DNA from: Chloracidobacterium sp.
GTDB taxonomy: Bacteria > Acidobacteriota > Blastocatellia > Pyrinomonadales > Pyrinomonadaceae
Direction: 5' to 3'
Assembly: GCA_016716365.1 (NCBI GenBank)
Contig: JADJWM010000004.1
Location: 1 to 64,000, forward strand
Length of the DNA: 64,000 nt
Numbering within the stretch: the stretch's first letter is position 1; every line of letters begins with the position of its first letter. Below the pieces are notes generated by a model, which saw nothing but the letters and a program-made list of their open reading frames with translations, was not told the DNA's origin and did no database searches. Shown here piece by piece: positions 1 through 8,599 of the stretch. Position numbers and translations under genes: made by a program.

Positions 1-119
1 GGGTGGCGTTCGGCCAGGACCGTACGGATGTATTCGTCAACCTGGTCGGCGTGGGCCGTGGCGACAAGAACCAATGTGATCAGGATCCTGAAAGGCAACC
101 AAAACCTAGATTTACTCAT
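1..119 (-). CDS. N-terminus of an exported protein, possibly a serine hydrolase (partial)
   Basis: The gene runs off the left edge, so only 39 codons are visible. The ATG at 119 is followed by a clear Sec signal peptide: a basic start (MSKSRFW), a hydrophobic LITLVLVATA core and a cleavage site near AHA. The mature start DQVDEYIRTVLAERHP has the spacing and the final Arg-His-Pro seen at the start of class-C beta-lactamase-like serine hydrolases, but the catalytic SxxK lies outside the window. The assignment is therefore only a guess from the N-terminus. It reads in the same direction as the downstream metalloprotease, which starts at 2659 and ends 54 bp from this start. Confidence 0.55.
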   Translation of the reverse strand, partial: MSKSRFWLPFRILITLVLVATAHADQVDEYIRTVLAERH

Positions 120-172
120 AAGTTCGAAAGTTTTATCGGCGTCGAGTGTTTTCTGCTCAGCTTTGCGTTAGA

Positions 173-2659
173 TCAATTCCCGATCGGATCTCCGGGCGGC
201 GCCGGCAGCGGCGTCGCGGGCTTTCGCGGCTCGGCCGGACGGGCGAGGAATCGCTCGATATCGTCGGCAGTTGCCCGATTGTGGATCCCGATATCCCGGT
301 TCACGATGGGCCTTTTCAATGAAGCCAAAAGGGCACGAAGCGCGTCGACCGCAACGGCTCGAACCTGGGGCTGGGCACGGTCGTTTGCCGCGAGGTCCAT
401 CAAACGTGCGGCGGTCAGGCTTTGAACGGCACGCTGTACAGCGGCTTGTTTCGCATCGGCGGGCACAAGAGCTCCCCACGTCGATTTGACCAACGCCGTC
501 ACTACGTCGCTAAAATGCGGATTCGCGCGGTCTCGGGCGTTGTAAGCGATCAGCCGCGCCGCCCGGTTCGGTTCGAGCAGGCCGGAGATGGCAAGTTCGG
601 CCGCTATCTCAGCCGCCCCTATCTCATCGAACATCGGACTGGTGCGCTTAGCAAACCGTTCGCTCCTTCCGGAATTGTAGCCGTAGGCGACCGGCGGCAG
701 CAGCTTCATGATCCGATCTTCGATGACGAGCGCTTCCGGGTGAAGCGTGTCCAGCACGGCCTGCAAAGCTTCACGCTGACGGGCCGCGGGCACGATCTCG
801 ACGGCCGATGCCGGGCCGCGGCCCGAACGAACCGCATACGTGTAATAAGCTCCCCCGATCACCTTCGTCGCCGCGGTCAACTGATAGCGGTGATGAAGGT
901 ATAGCGGCAAAAAACGATTCTCGAGCTCCGACAAAGGTGAGCCGTCCGGCACGTTCTGTAGGCCGAACTGGTCAAGCCCGATCCTGCGCACCTGCATCTC
1001 GTGTTTGAGCATCGCGACCGGGTCGCTGCCGTTGTCCCACAGGTTCGCCAGCGGGTGTGCGGCCCCGGCCGGACGTGCGTCCTGGTCTGAAACATAGAGC
1101 ATCCCATCGGCCAGACCCTGTGCGACGATCCTTTCAAGCTCGCGTTCTTCGTTTGCACCCGGAGCAAACTGAGCATACGCGTATCGCGTCGAGAACTTGT
1201 CGAAAGATCCTATCCCGACCGCGTAAGCCTTCGAGAGGTCCAGCTTTCCATTCTTGATCTCGACCATCGGGGCGGGGTAATCCATCACCGAACCGCGATC
1301 GTACGTACTTGCCGCAAAATTGTGAGAAAAGCCCAGCGTGTGGCCAACCTCGTGGGCCGAAAGCTGGCGGATCCGGGCGTAGGACATCTCGGTAAGTTCA
1401 TCGGCGGCCTGAGCGGCCATCAGATAGTCCGCGTCGGGCAGCATGCCGAATTCACACGCATTTTCCGACGCCCGGTAAGCCGGGATCATCCCCTCGCCGA
1501 GCAGGAAATCCTGGCGGGCACGCTGCGAATCCAGCGTTACGTCTCCCTTGATTATCTCGCCCGTCCGCGGGTCGACGACGCTCGAGCCGATCGACCATCC
1601 GCGGGTTGAACGATGCACCCAGTTGATCACGTTGTAGCGAACGTCCATCGGGTCGGCGTCCGGCGGAAGCACACGCACCTGAAATGCGTTGCGAAATCCG
1701 GCGGCCTCGAAGGCCTGGTTCCACCACGCCGCCCCTTCGATCAATGCGTCCTGGATCGCCTTTGGCGCGCCGTTGTCCACGTAATAAACGATCGGCTTGA
1801 TCGCCTCGCTCGTCGCCGAGTTCGGGTCGCGTTTCTCCAAACGATGCCGCAGTATCCAGCGTTTCTCCAGGTCCTCGTTTATGTCGGTTCCATAATCGTA
1901 AAAACTTGTGGGGATCGAACCGGTCCGCGGATCGAACTTTCGCGGTTTGTAGTTGTTGTCCGGCAATTCGACGAATGAATGACGCTGGCGAACCGTTACG
2001 TGTTTTGCGGTCGGCGTCACGTCCCGCACAAGCGCGCCCGGTTCTGCGTTGGTCGAAAGTGTCACGGTCGCCTCGACCTCGGTGTTTTTCGGAAAGCCTT
2101 TCGTATTCGGCAGGTAAATAGCGCTTCGGCTTTCGTCGAAGTTGTAAGTCCCCTGGCGGGCCTGGTTCAGGCGATCGGCCACCCCGTGCGCGTCGCGAAC
2201 GAAGAACGCCGTCGCATCCACCAGCACCCGGCCGCCGTCGACCGCCTCCACCTTGAAACCCCAAATGACCGAACGCGCGAACGATTCTTCGACCGACTTC
2301 CGTTCGGCCATGTTGTTGCTCATGGCCCGATACTCGTAATTCGGCTGGATCATCAGAACCTTGTTCCCGGAACGTTCGAACTTAACGATCCGCGTAGGTC
2401 CCAATTGAGCCCGGTCGAGGCCTATCGGATTCGACCCGACGCCCGTCGGCAGACTCACCAAATAAAGGAGTTCGCTGTTCAATGCCGGGACCTCCATGAA
2501 GATCTTTCCATCGTCGGCGTTGAAATAGACGGGGACGAAGCCGTCGATCTTCTGGGTTCGCTCGACTATTGACGCGAACGATCTGCGGGCCGGCTCCTGC
2601 CCAATGGCGGTGGAGAAAACACAAACAATAACGGTCAGGATTGAAATGATCGTTTTCAT
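173..2659 (-). CDS. Exported zinc-dependent metalloprotease (DUF5117/DUF5118 family)
   Basis: An 828-residue exported protein. The ATG at 2659 is chosen over a TTG seven codons upstream because MKTIISILTVIVCVFSTAIGQ is an immediate Sec signal peptide. The zinc site HEVGHTLGFSHNF begins at about residue 436 and is followed by a Met-turn-like SVMDYPAP, which places it among metzincin-type zinc proteases. The flanking regions match the DUF5117/DUF5118/DUF4953 architecture of about 800-850 residues common in Acidobacteria and Bacteroidetes. The substrate is unknown; the family is presumed to act in the periplasm or outside the cell. It stands alone, divergent from the FAD monooxygenase at 2785. 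Confidence 0.9.
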   Translation of the reverse strand: MKTIISILTVIVCVFSTAIGQEPARRSFASIVERTQKIDGFVPVYFNADDGKIFMEVPALNSELLYLVSLPTGVGSNPIGLDRAQLGPTRIVKFERSGNKVLMIQPNYEYRAMSNNMAERKSVEESFARSVIWGFKVEAVDGGRVLVDATAFFVRDAHGVADRLNQARQGTYNFDESRSAIYLPNTKGFPKNTEVEATVTLSTNAEPGALVRDVTPTAKHVTVRQRHSFVELPDNNYKPRKFDPRTGSIPTSFYDYGTDINEDLEKRWILRHRLEKRDPNSATSEAIKPIVYYVDNGAPKAIQDALIEGAAWWNQAFEAAGFRNAFQVRVLPPDADPMDVRYNVINWVHRSTRGWSIGSSVVDPRTGEIIKGDVTLDSQRARQDFLLGEGMIPAYRASENACEFGMLPDADYLMAAQAADELTEMSYARIRQLSAHEVGHTLGFSHNFAASTYDRGSVMDYPAPMVEIKNGKLDLSKAYAVGIGSFDKFSTRYAYAQFAPGANEERELERIVAQGLADGMLYVSDQDARPAGAAHPLANLWDNGSDPVAMLKHEMQVRRIGLDQFGLQNVPDGSPLSELENRFLPLYLHHRYQLTAATKVIGGAYYTYAVRSGRGPASAVEIVPAARQREALQAVLDTLHPEALVIEDRIMKLLPPVAYGYNSGRSERFAKRTSPMFDEIGAAEIAAELAISGLLEPNRAARLIAYNARDRANPHFSDVVTALVKSTWGALVPADAKQAAVQRAVQSLTAARLMDLAANDRAQPQVRAVAVDALRALLASLKRPIVNRDIGIHNRATADDIERFLARPAEPRKPATPLPAPPGDPIGN

Positions 2660-2784
2660 ATTTTGAAGTTGTTCGGGCAAAGCGAAGTTAGCATTATTAC
2701 GCCGTTTAGCTCAAGATGGTTATCCTCGAAGGAAACTAAAAGACGAACTTCCACAGAACCGGCCGAGAGGCGTAGTATACGGAT

Positions 2785-4317
2785 ATGAAAACATCGGTCT
2801 TGATCGTCGGTGCCGGCCCGACGGGCCTTTCGCTGGCTTGTCAGTTGATCCGCCACGGCGTTGACTTTCTCATCATCGACAAGAAAGAGGGCACGACACC
2901 CTATTCAAAGGCGATCGGCGTTCATGCCCGAACGCTCGAGATCTACGAACAAACAGGCCTGGCCGAAAGGGCGGTCGCCGAAGGCGCCATCGTCGGCAAG
3001 ACCCGTTTGATGGAAGAAGGCGAGATCCGCGCAGAGATCGACCTGTCCCGTTTCGGCGAAGGGATGAGCGCCTATCCGTTCCTGCTGATCCTGGAACAAG
3101 GCAAGCACGAAAAGATCCTTCACGAATACATCTCGGACGGCGGCAAGGATGTGATGTGGCAGACGGAGCTGATCTCGTTCTCGCAATCGGCCGATGGCGT
3201 GACCGCCGAGATCCGAATGGCGGACGGGTCTTCGGAGACGGTCGAGGCCGGGTTCCTCGTCGGATGCGACGGTGCGAAGAGCCTTGTTCGTCACTCGCTG
3301 GGCCTTGAATTTGCCGGCGGGACGTTCGAACGCATCTTCTACGTCGCCGATGTTCAGATAGACTGGGAATATTCGCACGACGCCCTTCACCTAAATCTTT
3401 CAAAGGACACGCTTCTCGGCTTTTTCCCGATGCCCGGCGGCGAAAACCACTATCGCATCGTGGGCAGTCTGGCCGAAGGCAGCGAAAGGAACGAAGCTGA
3501 AATTCTTTACGAAGAGATCGAAGAGGTTATTAAAAACGAACTCAAGCATCCGCTGGACGTGCACGATGTCAACTGGTTTTCGACCTATAAGGTCCACACG
3601 CGTCACGTAAACAAATTCTCGGTCGGCCGCTGCTTTCTCGCCGGCGATTCGGCCCACATCCACTCGCCCGCCGGGGCGCAGGGGATGAATACCGGTATTC
3701 AGGATGGCTACAACCTTGCCTGGAAACTCGCGATGGTCCTCAACGGCCGAGCCAGTGTCGAGATCCTCAACACCTACAACGAAGAACGCCTCCCCAATGC
3801 GAAGCGGCTGTTGAAAACGACCGACCGTATGTTCGAGCTCGGTGCCGGCGAGGAGTGGTTCACGGCATGGCTTAGGGTTCGGGTCTTTCCGTACGTCGCG
3901 AACATAATGACAAAAATGGAGTGGGTCCAGCGGATGGTCTTCCCGCTCGTTTCGCAGATCGGGATCAACTATCGGCGGTCGTCGCTAAGCAAGGACGCGG
4001 CGGCCGTGAAGGTGAGCGCCGGCGACCGGATGCCGTATTTCCTTGTCGACGGGCAGAGCATTTATGACCGCCTGCACGAACCGCGATTCCACCTGATCGT
4101 CTTCAGCGACGGCTCGGCCGAGCAGGCCGGGATGAGCGAGGATCTTGACGGCCTGGCGGACGTCCACACGATCCCGCTTTATCCGCACATCGCCGAGATC
4201 TTCGATACAGAAGCGACCTTCTGCGTGCTTCTAAGGCCGGACAACTACATCGGTTTTATCGGTAAGGGCTATGACATCGAAGGCGTGAAGGAATACTTAA
4301 AGAGGATCCTATCCTGA
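2785..4317 (+). CDS. FAD-dependent aromatic-type monooxygenase (PheA/TfdB family)
   Basis: A 510-residue flavoprotein hydroxylase. The Rossmann fingerprint GAGPTG is at residues 9-14, the second FAD motif GCDGAKSLVR near 160, and the third motif GDSAHIHSPAGAQGMNTGIQDG near 285-305. After about residue 400 there is a thioredoxin-like C-terminal domain ending in a segment about the right length for the PHOX family. Relatives use NAD(P)H and O2 to hydroxylate phenols or polyketide-like aromatics; no cofactor genes or pathway partners lie nearby, so the substrate cannot be stated. The ATG at 2785 has no Shine-Dalgarno sequence, but a TAGTAT hexamer ends six bases before it, which would fit a leaderless transcript. 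The 3' end overlaps the convergent cyclotransferase by 9 bp. Confidence 0.88.
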   Translation: MKTSVLIVGAGPTGLSLACQLIRHGVDFLIIDKKEGTTPYSKAIGVHARTLEIYEQTGLAERAVAEGAIVGKTRLMEEGEIRAEIDLSRFGEGMSAYPFLLILEQGKHEKILHEYISDGGKDVMWQTELISFSQSADGVTAEIRMADGSSETVEAGFLVGCDGAKSLVRHSLGLEFAGGTFERIFYVADVQIDWEYSHDALHLNLSKDTLLGFFPMPGGENHYRIVGSLAEGSERNEAEILYEEIEEVIKNELKHPLDVHDVNWFSTYKVHTRHVNKFSVGRCFLAGDSAHIHSPAGAQGMNTGIQDGYNLAWKLAMVLNGRASVEILNTYNEERLPNAKRLLKTTDRMFELGAGEEWFTAWLRVRVFPYVANIMTKMEWVQRMVFPLVSQIGINYRRSSLSKDAAAVKVSAGDRMPYFLVDGQSIYDRLHEPRFHLIVFSDGSAEQAGMSEDLDGLADVHTIPLYPHIAEIFDTEATFCVLLRPDNYIGFIGKGYDIEGVKEYLKRILS

Positions 4318-4692
4318 ACCGGCCTTCCGGAATTCGATCCAGTCGCCCGACGGGATCTCCGGTTTGCCGGAACATAGTTCCGGTGCCGGCCCGTAGATCC
4401 AGCAGGAACGCGGCAGGCCGTCGATCGATATGTCTATCGCCATCCGGTCATACGCCGCATCAAGTTCGAATGCGTCGAGCTTAGCAAGCGTCTCGCCGTC
4501 GACCTCATAAACCTCGCCAATGATCGAAACCCCGTCCTCGTCCAGAATGATCGCCGGGTATCCGCCCATGTCGTAAAGCTGGCCGCGGACCGAGGCATCG
4601 CCCACAAAACGAGACGTCGGGTGAAGCCGGATGATCTCGTTCTCGCCGCCGCGGCGGAGCGTTCCGTAAACGAAAAGGAGATGTGTGTTCAT
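4309..4692 (-). CDS. Gamma-glutamylcyclotransferase (AIG2-like) family protein
   Basis: A 127-residue small soluble protein with the family signature FVYGTLRRG right at the N-terminus (residues 7-15) and the following GGYPAI and GEVYEVD segments that form the AIG2/GGCT beta-barrel. The catalytic acid of active cyclotransferases would be the Glu in the LDAFE segment near residue 77, which is present. The family includes gamma-glutamylcyclotransferases and gamma-glutamylamine cyclotransferases, but many bacterial members have no known substrate. The start codon lies 4 bp inside the end of the upstream glycosidase gene (overlap 4689-4692), so the two are probably co-translated. Confidence 0.85.
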   Translation of the reverse strand: MNTHLLFVYGTLRRGGENEIIRLHPTSRFVGDASVRGQLYDMGGYPAIILDEDGVSIIGEVYEVDGETLAKLDAFELDAAYDRMAIDISIDGLPRSCWIYGPAPELCSGKPEIPSGDWIEFRKAGSG

Positions 4693-5912
4693 TTCCTCGC
4701 CGCGGGCTTATTTCTCAGGGTAACGACGATCGCATCGCCGATCTTGCGTTCGCCGGTCGGGTCCGACGGCTTGTTGACGACCTTGCCGTCCAGAAACATC
4801 GTCGTCGATCCGCCGCCGTCCAGGTTCATTGCATCGACCGCCCCGAGCGAGAAAAGATACTCCGCCAATTCCTGCAGCGACATGCCGACGCTCACGCCCG
4901 GCTGACGGCCATCGACCGTCATCATCAGAAACTTGCCATCTTTGAGCTTCGCCACCGCCGTCCGCGGATGGCGGTTAAATACAAACGCCTTCGAAGCTTT
5001 CTCGTACTCCCAAGTGATATCAATCCTTTCGTTTCTAATAAGTTGAGGCACGCCATTCGTTACATCATCCATGTGGGTCAGCTGAAATTGGGGCCGTATA
5101 ATAGCATTCGGGCCTAGTTTTGCCTTAGTTTCAAAAGGATCATTCTTTGTTTTTAGACGTTCGATCAAATATTCAGCGTCTTCGGACCGCACAGGTCCAA
5201 TTGATAAGACAAAGCCGTCTTTAGGGATAAACGAGTTCCCACTATTCTCGGTGATTACGATTCCACAATGAGATCCTCCGTTGCAATTTCGAAAAACCAC
5301 TTCCGTGCCAAGCGAATCGGTCATCGTTCGTTCACCAAAAATGGGCGTGTACACTACCATTTCATTTGCCCCTCGCTGACGATTTATGCCGGAAAGTGGC
5401 ACGTTCCCAAAGTGGTATGAAAGATGAGCCTCGACCGTTATATGACCGAACCACACGTCCGTCAAGGAGCTGCCGTTGTTTATCCGCATAGCAACCCGAT
5501 CATCTTTCGATTCGCTCCAAATGATTCCGTCGATTACCAAAGCTCCAGCAGCATCACCGGCAAATTCACTCTTGTCCAACCTAAAGAACCCCGCATTTAT
5601 CGCCGCGACAGCGCCTTTGCGCGTTGCGATGGATGAAGTGGTTTCCAGACCGATCGCTTTGTCGAGAGCGTGATGCACGTCGAGCCGCACCCTCGTCAGA
5701 TCAAGCCGCAGAAGATTGATCTTCACCGGGTCGTCTCCGAGTTTGTGCTCGACTTGGGCGTACTCGACCCCGGGGTGGACCTGCTTGAACGCCTGGGCGA
5801 GGGAATAGCCACAGAGCGCACAAAGGACACAGAGAATAGAAACTAGATACCATGGCTTAACGAATCCATATCTAGTTGAACATTCGCGGAAAAGGAGATT
5901 TAGAAGATTCAT
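4689..5912 (-). CDS. Exported phosphodiester glycosidase family protein (NAGPA/DUF2233-like)
   Basis: A 407-residue protein with the NAGPA-type fold. Diagnostic segments are AAINAGFFRL near the start of the mature protein and the C-terminal AMNLDGGGSTTMFLDG with its Gly-Gly-Gly-Ser-Thr core, followed by GERKIGDAIVV. The human relative removes GlcNAc from phosphodiesters; bacterial relatives act on exported glycans or are uncharacterised. The only usable ATG codons are 5912 and 5969. I choose 5912 because 5969 would overlap the divergent photolyase start. The signal-peptide region (residues 1-40, with VSILCVLCALCGYSLAQ) is encoded inside an inverted-repeat element at 5808-5942, so the leader appears to have been supplied by the repeat. 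Confidence 0.85.
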   Translation of the reverse strand: MNLLNLLFRECSTRYGFVKPWYLVSILCVLCALCGYSLAQAFKQVHPGVEYAQVEHKLGDDPVKINLLRLDLTRVRLDVHHALDKAIGLETTSSIATRKGAVAAINAGFFRLDKSEFAGDAAGALVIDGIIWSESKDDRVAMRINNGSSLTDVWFGHITVEAHLSYHFGNVPLSGINRQRGANEMVVYTPIFGERTMTDSLGTEVVFRNCNGGSHCGIVITENSGNSFIPKDGFVLSIGPVRSEDAEYLIERLKTKNDPFETKAKLGPNAIIRPQFQLTHMDDVTNGVPQLIRNERIDITWEYEKASKAFVFNRHPRTAVAKLKDGKFLMMTVDGRQPGVSVGMSLQELAEYLFSLGAVDAMNLDGGGSTTMFLDGKVVNKPSDPTGERKIGDAIVVTLRNKPAARK

Positions 5913-5942
5913 ACTCTCAGTGCTCTCTGTGGCCTCTGTGGC
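5808..5942. repeat. Nested inverted-repeat (MITE-like) element at a divergent promoter
   Basis: The outer arms 5808-5836 and 5914-5942 are inverted copies matching at about 22 of 29 positions, built from CTCTGTGG-type units (right end CTCTGTGGC, left end GCCACAGAG). Inside them is a perfect 9-bp inverted repeat, AACTAGATA at 5841-5849 and TATCTAGTT at 5869-5877. The element occupies the whole gap between the divergent glycosidase and photolyase genes and extends into the glycosidase reading frame. I recall similar CTCTGTGGCC-rich dispersed repeats from acidobacterial and planctomycete genomes, but no second copy is visible in this window. Confidence 0.75.
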
Positions 5943-5958
5943 ATATATTAAATCCAGG

Positions 5959-7335
5959 ATGCGGATCAACGAAAGGGTAATTCAGCTAAACGACAAGCCG
6001 GTGAACGAGAAAGCCAGGTACGTCCTTTATTGGATGCAGATGTTCAAGCGTGTGGAGAACAATCACGCACTTATTTGGGCGATACGGAAGGCGAATGAAC
6101 TCAAGCTGCCGCTCGCGGTTTATGAGGGGTTGAAATATTACTACCCGTGGGCGAGCGACCGGCTGCATACGTTTATCCTCGAAGGCGTGGAAGAGAAGCG
6201 CAAAGAGTTCGAAAAGCTCGGCATCCGATATGTTTTCTACCTGCAGGAGAACGACAAGTCGCCGAAGCAAACCGTCGCACGCCTCGCGAAAGACGCCGCG
6301 CTGATCGTCACCGACGATTATCCCTGCTTCATCATTCCGCACCACAACGAAGTGATCAAAGAGAAGGCGGACATTGCCGTTCACGCCGTCGATTCCTGCG
6401 GAATCATCCCAATGTCGAAATTCGAGAAGGAAGAGTACGCGGCGTACACTATCCGGCCGAAGATCAACAAACTAATCGACCGGTATCTGAAACCGATGGA
6501 GATGGAGAAGCTCGAGGTGAAAAAGCCGAACCTCGACGTCGACTGCCCCGACACCGAAGTGACCGCCGACAACATCGCCGATCTCGTCGCCGGCTGCGAC
6601 ATCGACCACACGGTCAAACCGTCGCCCTACTATCACGGCGGAACAAAGAACGCCCGCAAGCGGCTGAAGCGGTTTGTTGAGGAGATCCTTCCTGATTACG
6701 ATGCAGCACGAAACAAGCCCGAGAAGGACGGCTCGTCGCGAATGTCGTCGTGGCTGCACTTCGGTTTTATCTCGCCGTTGGAGATCGCGTTGGCGGTCAA
6801 GGACGCGAAAGCCCCGCAAGATGCGAAAGACGCGTATCTCGAAGAACTCATCGTCCGCCGCGAACTTTCGTTTAACATGACGCGGCACAACGAGAACTAT
6901 GATTCGCTGAAAGCTTTGCCCGATTGGGTCCACGAGACGATGCGCGAACACGCAGACGACGAACGCGAACACATCTACGACCTAGAAGAATTAGAGAACG
7001 CGCAAACGCACGACGAGCTTTGGAACGCCGCCCAGCGTGAAATGGTCGCGACGGGTGAGATGCATAACTATGTGCGGATGCTTTGGGGAAAGAACGTCAT
7101 CGCGTGGTCGCCGTCTTACGAGGTCGCGTTCGAGACGCTCGTCCATCTCAACAACAAATACTGCCTGGACGGCCGCGATCCGAATTCCTACGCCGGCATC
7201 CTCTGGTGCTTCGGCAAACACGACCGGCCGTGGATGGAGCGCGACGTCTTCGGCAAGATCCGCATCATGAAAAGCGGCAGCACCGGCAAGAAGTTCGATT
7301 CGAAGATGTATCTCGAGTGGACGAAGACGCTCTAG
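5959..7335 (+). CDS. phrB: Class II deoxyribodipyrimidine (CPD) photolyase
   Basis: A 458-residue light-driven DNA repair enzyme that splits cyclobutane pyrimidine dimers using FADH-. Class II features are the start RVIQLNDKPVNEKARYVLYW, the antenna-domain IVTDDYP and, in the FAD domain, the stretch from RELSFNMTRHNENYD through YVRMLWGKNVIAWS to DGRDPNSYAGILWCFGKHDRPW and FGKIRIMKSGSTGKKFD. Length is normal for the class. The ATG at 5959 is preferred to an upstream in-frame ATG at 5920 because the family begins at MRINER and the earlier codons lie within the inverted-repeat element. It stands alone, divergent from the phosphodiester glycosidase. Confidence 0.93.
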   Translation: MRINERVIQLNDKPVNEKARYVLYWMQMFKRVENNHALIWAIRKANELKLPLAVYEGLKYYYPWASDRLHTFILEGVEEKRKEFEKLGIRYVFYLQENDKSPKQTVARLAKDAALIVTDDYPCFIIPHHNEVIKEKADIAVHAVDSCGIIPMSKFEKEEYAAYTIRPKINKLIDRYLKPMEMEKLEVKKPNLDVDCPDTEVTADNIADLVAGCDIDHTVKPSPYYHGGTKNARKRLKRFVEEILPDYDAARNKPEKDGSSRMSSWLHFGFISPLEIALAVKDAKAPQDAKDAYLEELIVRRELSFNMTRHNENYDSLKALPDWVHETMREHADDEREHIYDLEELENAQTHDELWNAAQREMVATGEMHNYVRMLWGKNVIAWSPSYEVAFETLVHLNNKYCLDGRDPNSYAGILWCFGKHDRPWMERDVFGKIRIMKSGSTGKKFDSKMYLEWTKTL

Positions 7336-7338
7336 CCT

Positions 7339-7818
7339 CTACGATCGTTCCTGGCCTCGAATGATCTCGGCCTTTATTTCGTGAAGATTGGAGATCATAC
7401 CGCCGAACTCGATCTTTGGTTTTACCTCCTGCTTTGTCGGAGACGGTGGTGGCTCAGGCACTGGAGATCTTTCAGACCCTGGACCATTCACCAAGCGGTC
7501 CGATCCCACACCAATAAAGAAACTGGCAGCAAACGAGATCGCGGCCGTCGCGATCCGCCGCACCCGCAGTCGCGCCGCAGCGAATCCGACGGGACAGTCC
7601 TCGGGAATGAAGGTGCCGTCAGCACGCTCATAGAGTCTGACGCAAACTCGGTCCTCAGATCTGATTAGGAAATTCTCGACCTCCTGTCTCGACATCCCGG
7701 GAAGGTAGTAAACATTCAGCCGGCACTGCCCGCAAAAGCGTCGCTTATCATCACCGTACATTTCGTTCCAGTCGGCGGAACACGGGCTCGCGATCTTGAT
7801 CTTCTCCAGAATGTCCAT
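7339..7818 (-). CDS. Cys-rich N-terminal domain protein with one membrane segment
   Basis: A 159-residue protein of unknown function from a family I recall mainly in Acidobacteria. The N-terminal 75 residues carry conserved spaced cysteines (ASPCSADW, RFCGQCRLNVY, RVCVRLY, PEDCPVGF), suggesting a small metal- or disulfide-bound domain. A single hydrophobic segment, IATAAISFAASFFIGVG, follows, and then a Pro-rich linker. The ATG at 7818 is chosen because GGAG lies about six bases upstream and the family usually begins MDILEKIKIA; alternative ATGs are at 7830 and 7842. It is convergent with the photolyase, with only three bases between the stop codons. Confidence 0.75.
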   Translation of the reverse strand: MDILEKIKIASPCSADWNEMYGDDKRRFCGQCRLNVYYLPGMSRQEVENFLIRSEDRVCVRLYERADGTFIPEDCPVGFAAARLRVRRIATAAISFAASFFIGVGSDRLVNGPGSERSPVPEPPPSPTKQEVKPKIEFGGMISNLHEIKAEIIRGQERS

Positions 7819-7951
7819 TTTGATCTCCATCACATTAGACACCCTTGCTCTTCATTTGTTCCGCTCATCCTGATACATACCGACAACTTTCTCCGCGTAT
7901 CAGTTGCGGGGAGATTTCCCCGAACATTTACACGTGAGGAGCACTATTGCA

Positions 7952-8515
7952 ATGATCAATCATATTTCCATCGCTGTTAATGAACCCGAGCGGGTCGCAA
8001 ATTTTCTTGCCGAGATCTGGGACGGCATCGTGTACCCGTTTCCGCCGGCACCCGATTCATTCTTTGTCCTTGCAAATGACGGCAAGGGGACCGCTGTCGA
8101 GGTAACTCCCGCGGGCACCGTGCTTGTTCCCGGTGAAGGGCTGCCGGATGAGGACGACCTTGACGCTTCGACTGAGGAATACGAGGCCCAGTTCGTCAAA
8201 AGCGAGTTCGTGCCCCGCTATGTGGCGACGCACCTGAACATCAACACGAAAAAGAGCATCGACGAGATCCGCGAACTTGCAAAACGCGAGGGCTGGCGGG
8301 TGCTTGTCTGCAACCGCGGCGGCGGCCTGTTCCAACTGGTCGAAGTTTGGGTCGAGAATACCTTTATGCTGGAGGTGATGACGCCCGAACAGACCAAACG
8401 ATACGTCGAGATCACCGATCCGGCGTTCATGGAAGCCGCGTTTGCCGAGACTCTGGCGAACACGCACCCTCCCTCAAATAAGGTATTGGCTTCTGACTTG
8501 AATCTTATCGGCTGA
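7952..8515 (+). CDS. VOC (glyoxalase-like) superfamily protein
   Basis: A 187-residue protein starting MINHISIAVNEPERVANFL, the usual beta-strand and helix opening of a vicinal-oxygen-chelate domain. A later HLNINTKKSIDEIRELAKREGWR segment corresponds to the second paired motif, and VWVENTFMLEVMTPEQ supplies the final strand with a Glu that could bind metal. The start at 7952 is chosen because a GTGAGGAG ribosome site lies about ten bases upstream; the ORF opens earlier but without support. VOC proteins include dioxygenases, isomerases and resistance proteins, and nothing nearby fixes the activity. Confidence 0.7.
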   Translation: MINHISIAVNEPERVANFLAEIWDGIVYPFPPAPDSFFVLANDGKGTAVEVTPAGTVLVPGEGLPDEDDLDASTEEYEAQFVKSEFVPRYVATHLNINTKKSIDEIRELAKREGWRVLVCNRGGGLFQLVEVWVENTFMLEVMTPEQTKRYVEITDPAFMEAAFAETLANTHPPSNKVLASDLNLIG

Positions 8516-8599
8516 GGGAACATAGCATCGGGCCGTCGAGAATTTCAGGAGGATGGGGTCGGGGGATACCTGATTCCTGAAACTCTCGGCGGTCCGTAT

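Noticed and set aside
1452..2264. 270-codon minus-strand ORF overlapping the metalloprotease
   Set aside because: Arg/Gly-rich translation without motifs, fully inside the real metalloprotease gene in another frame.
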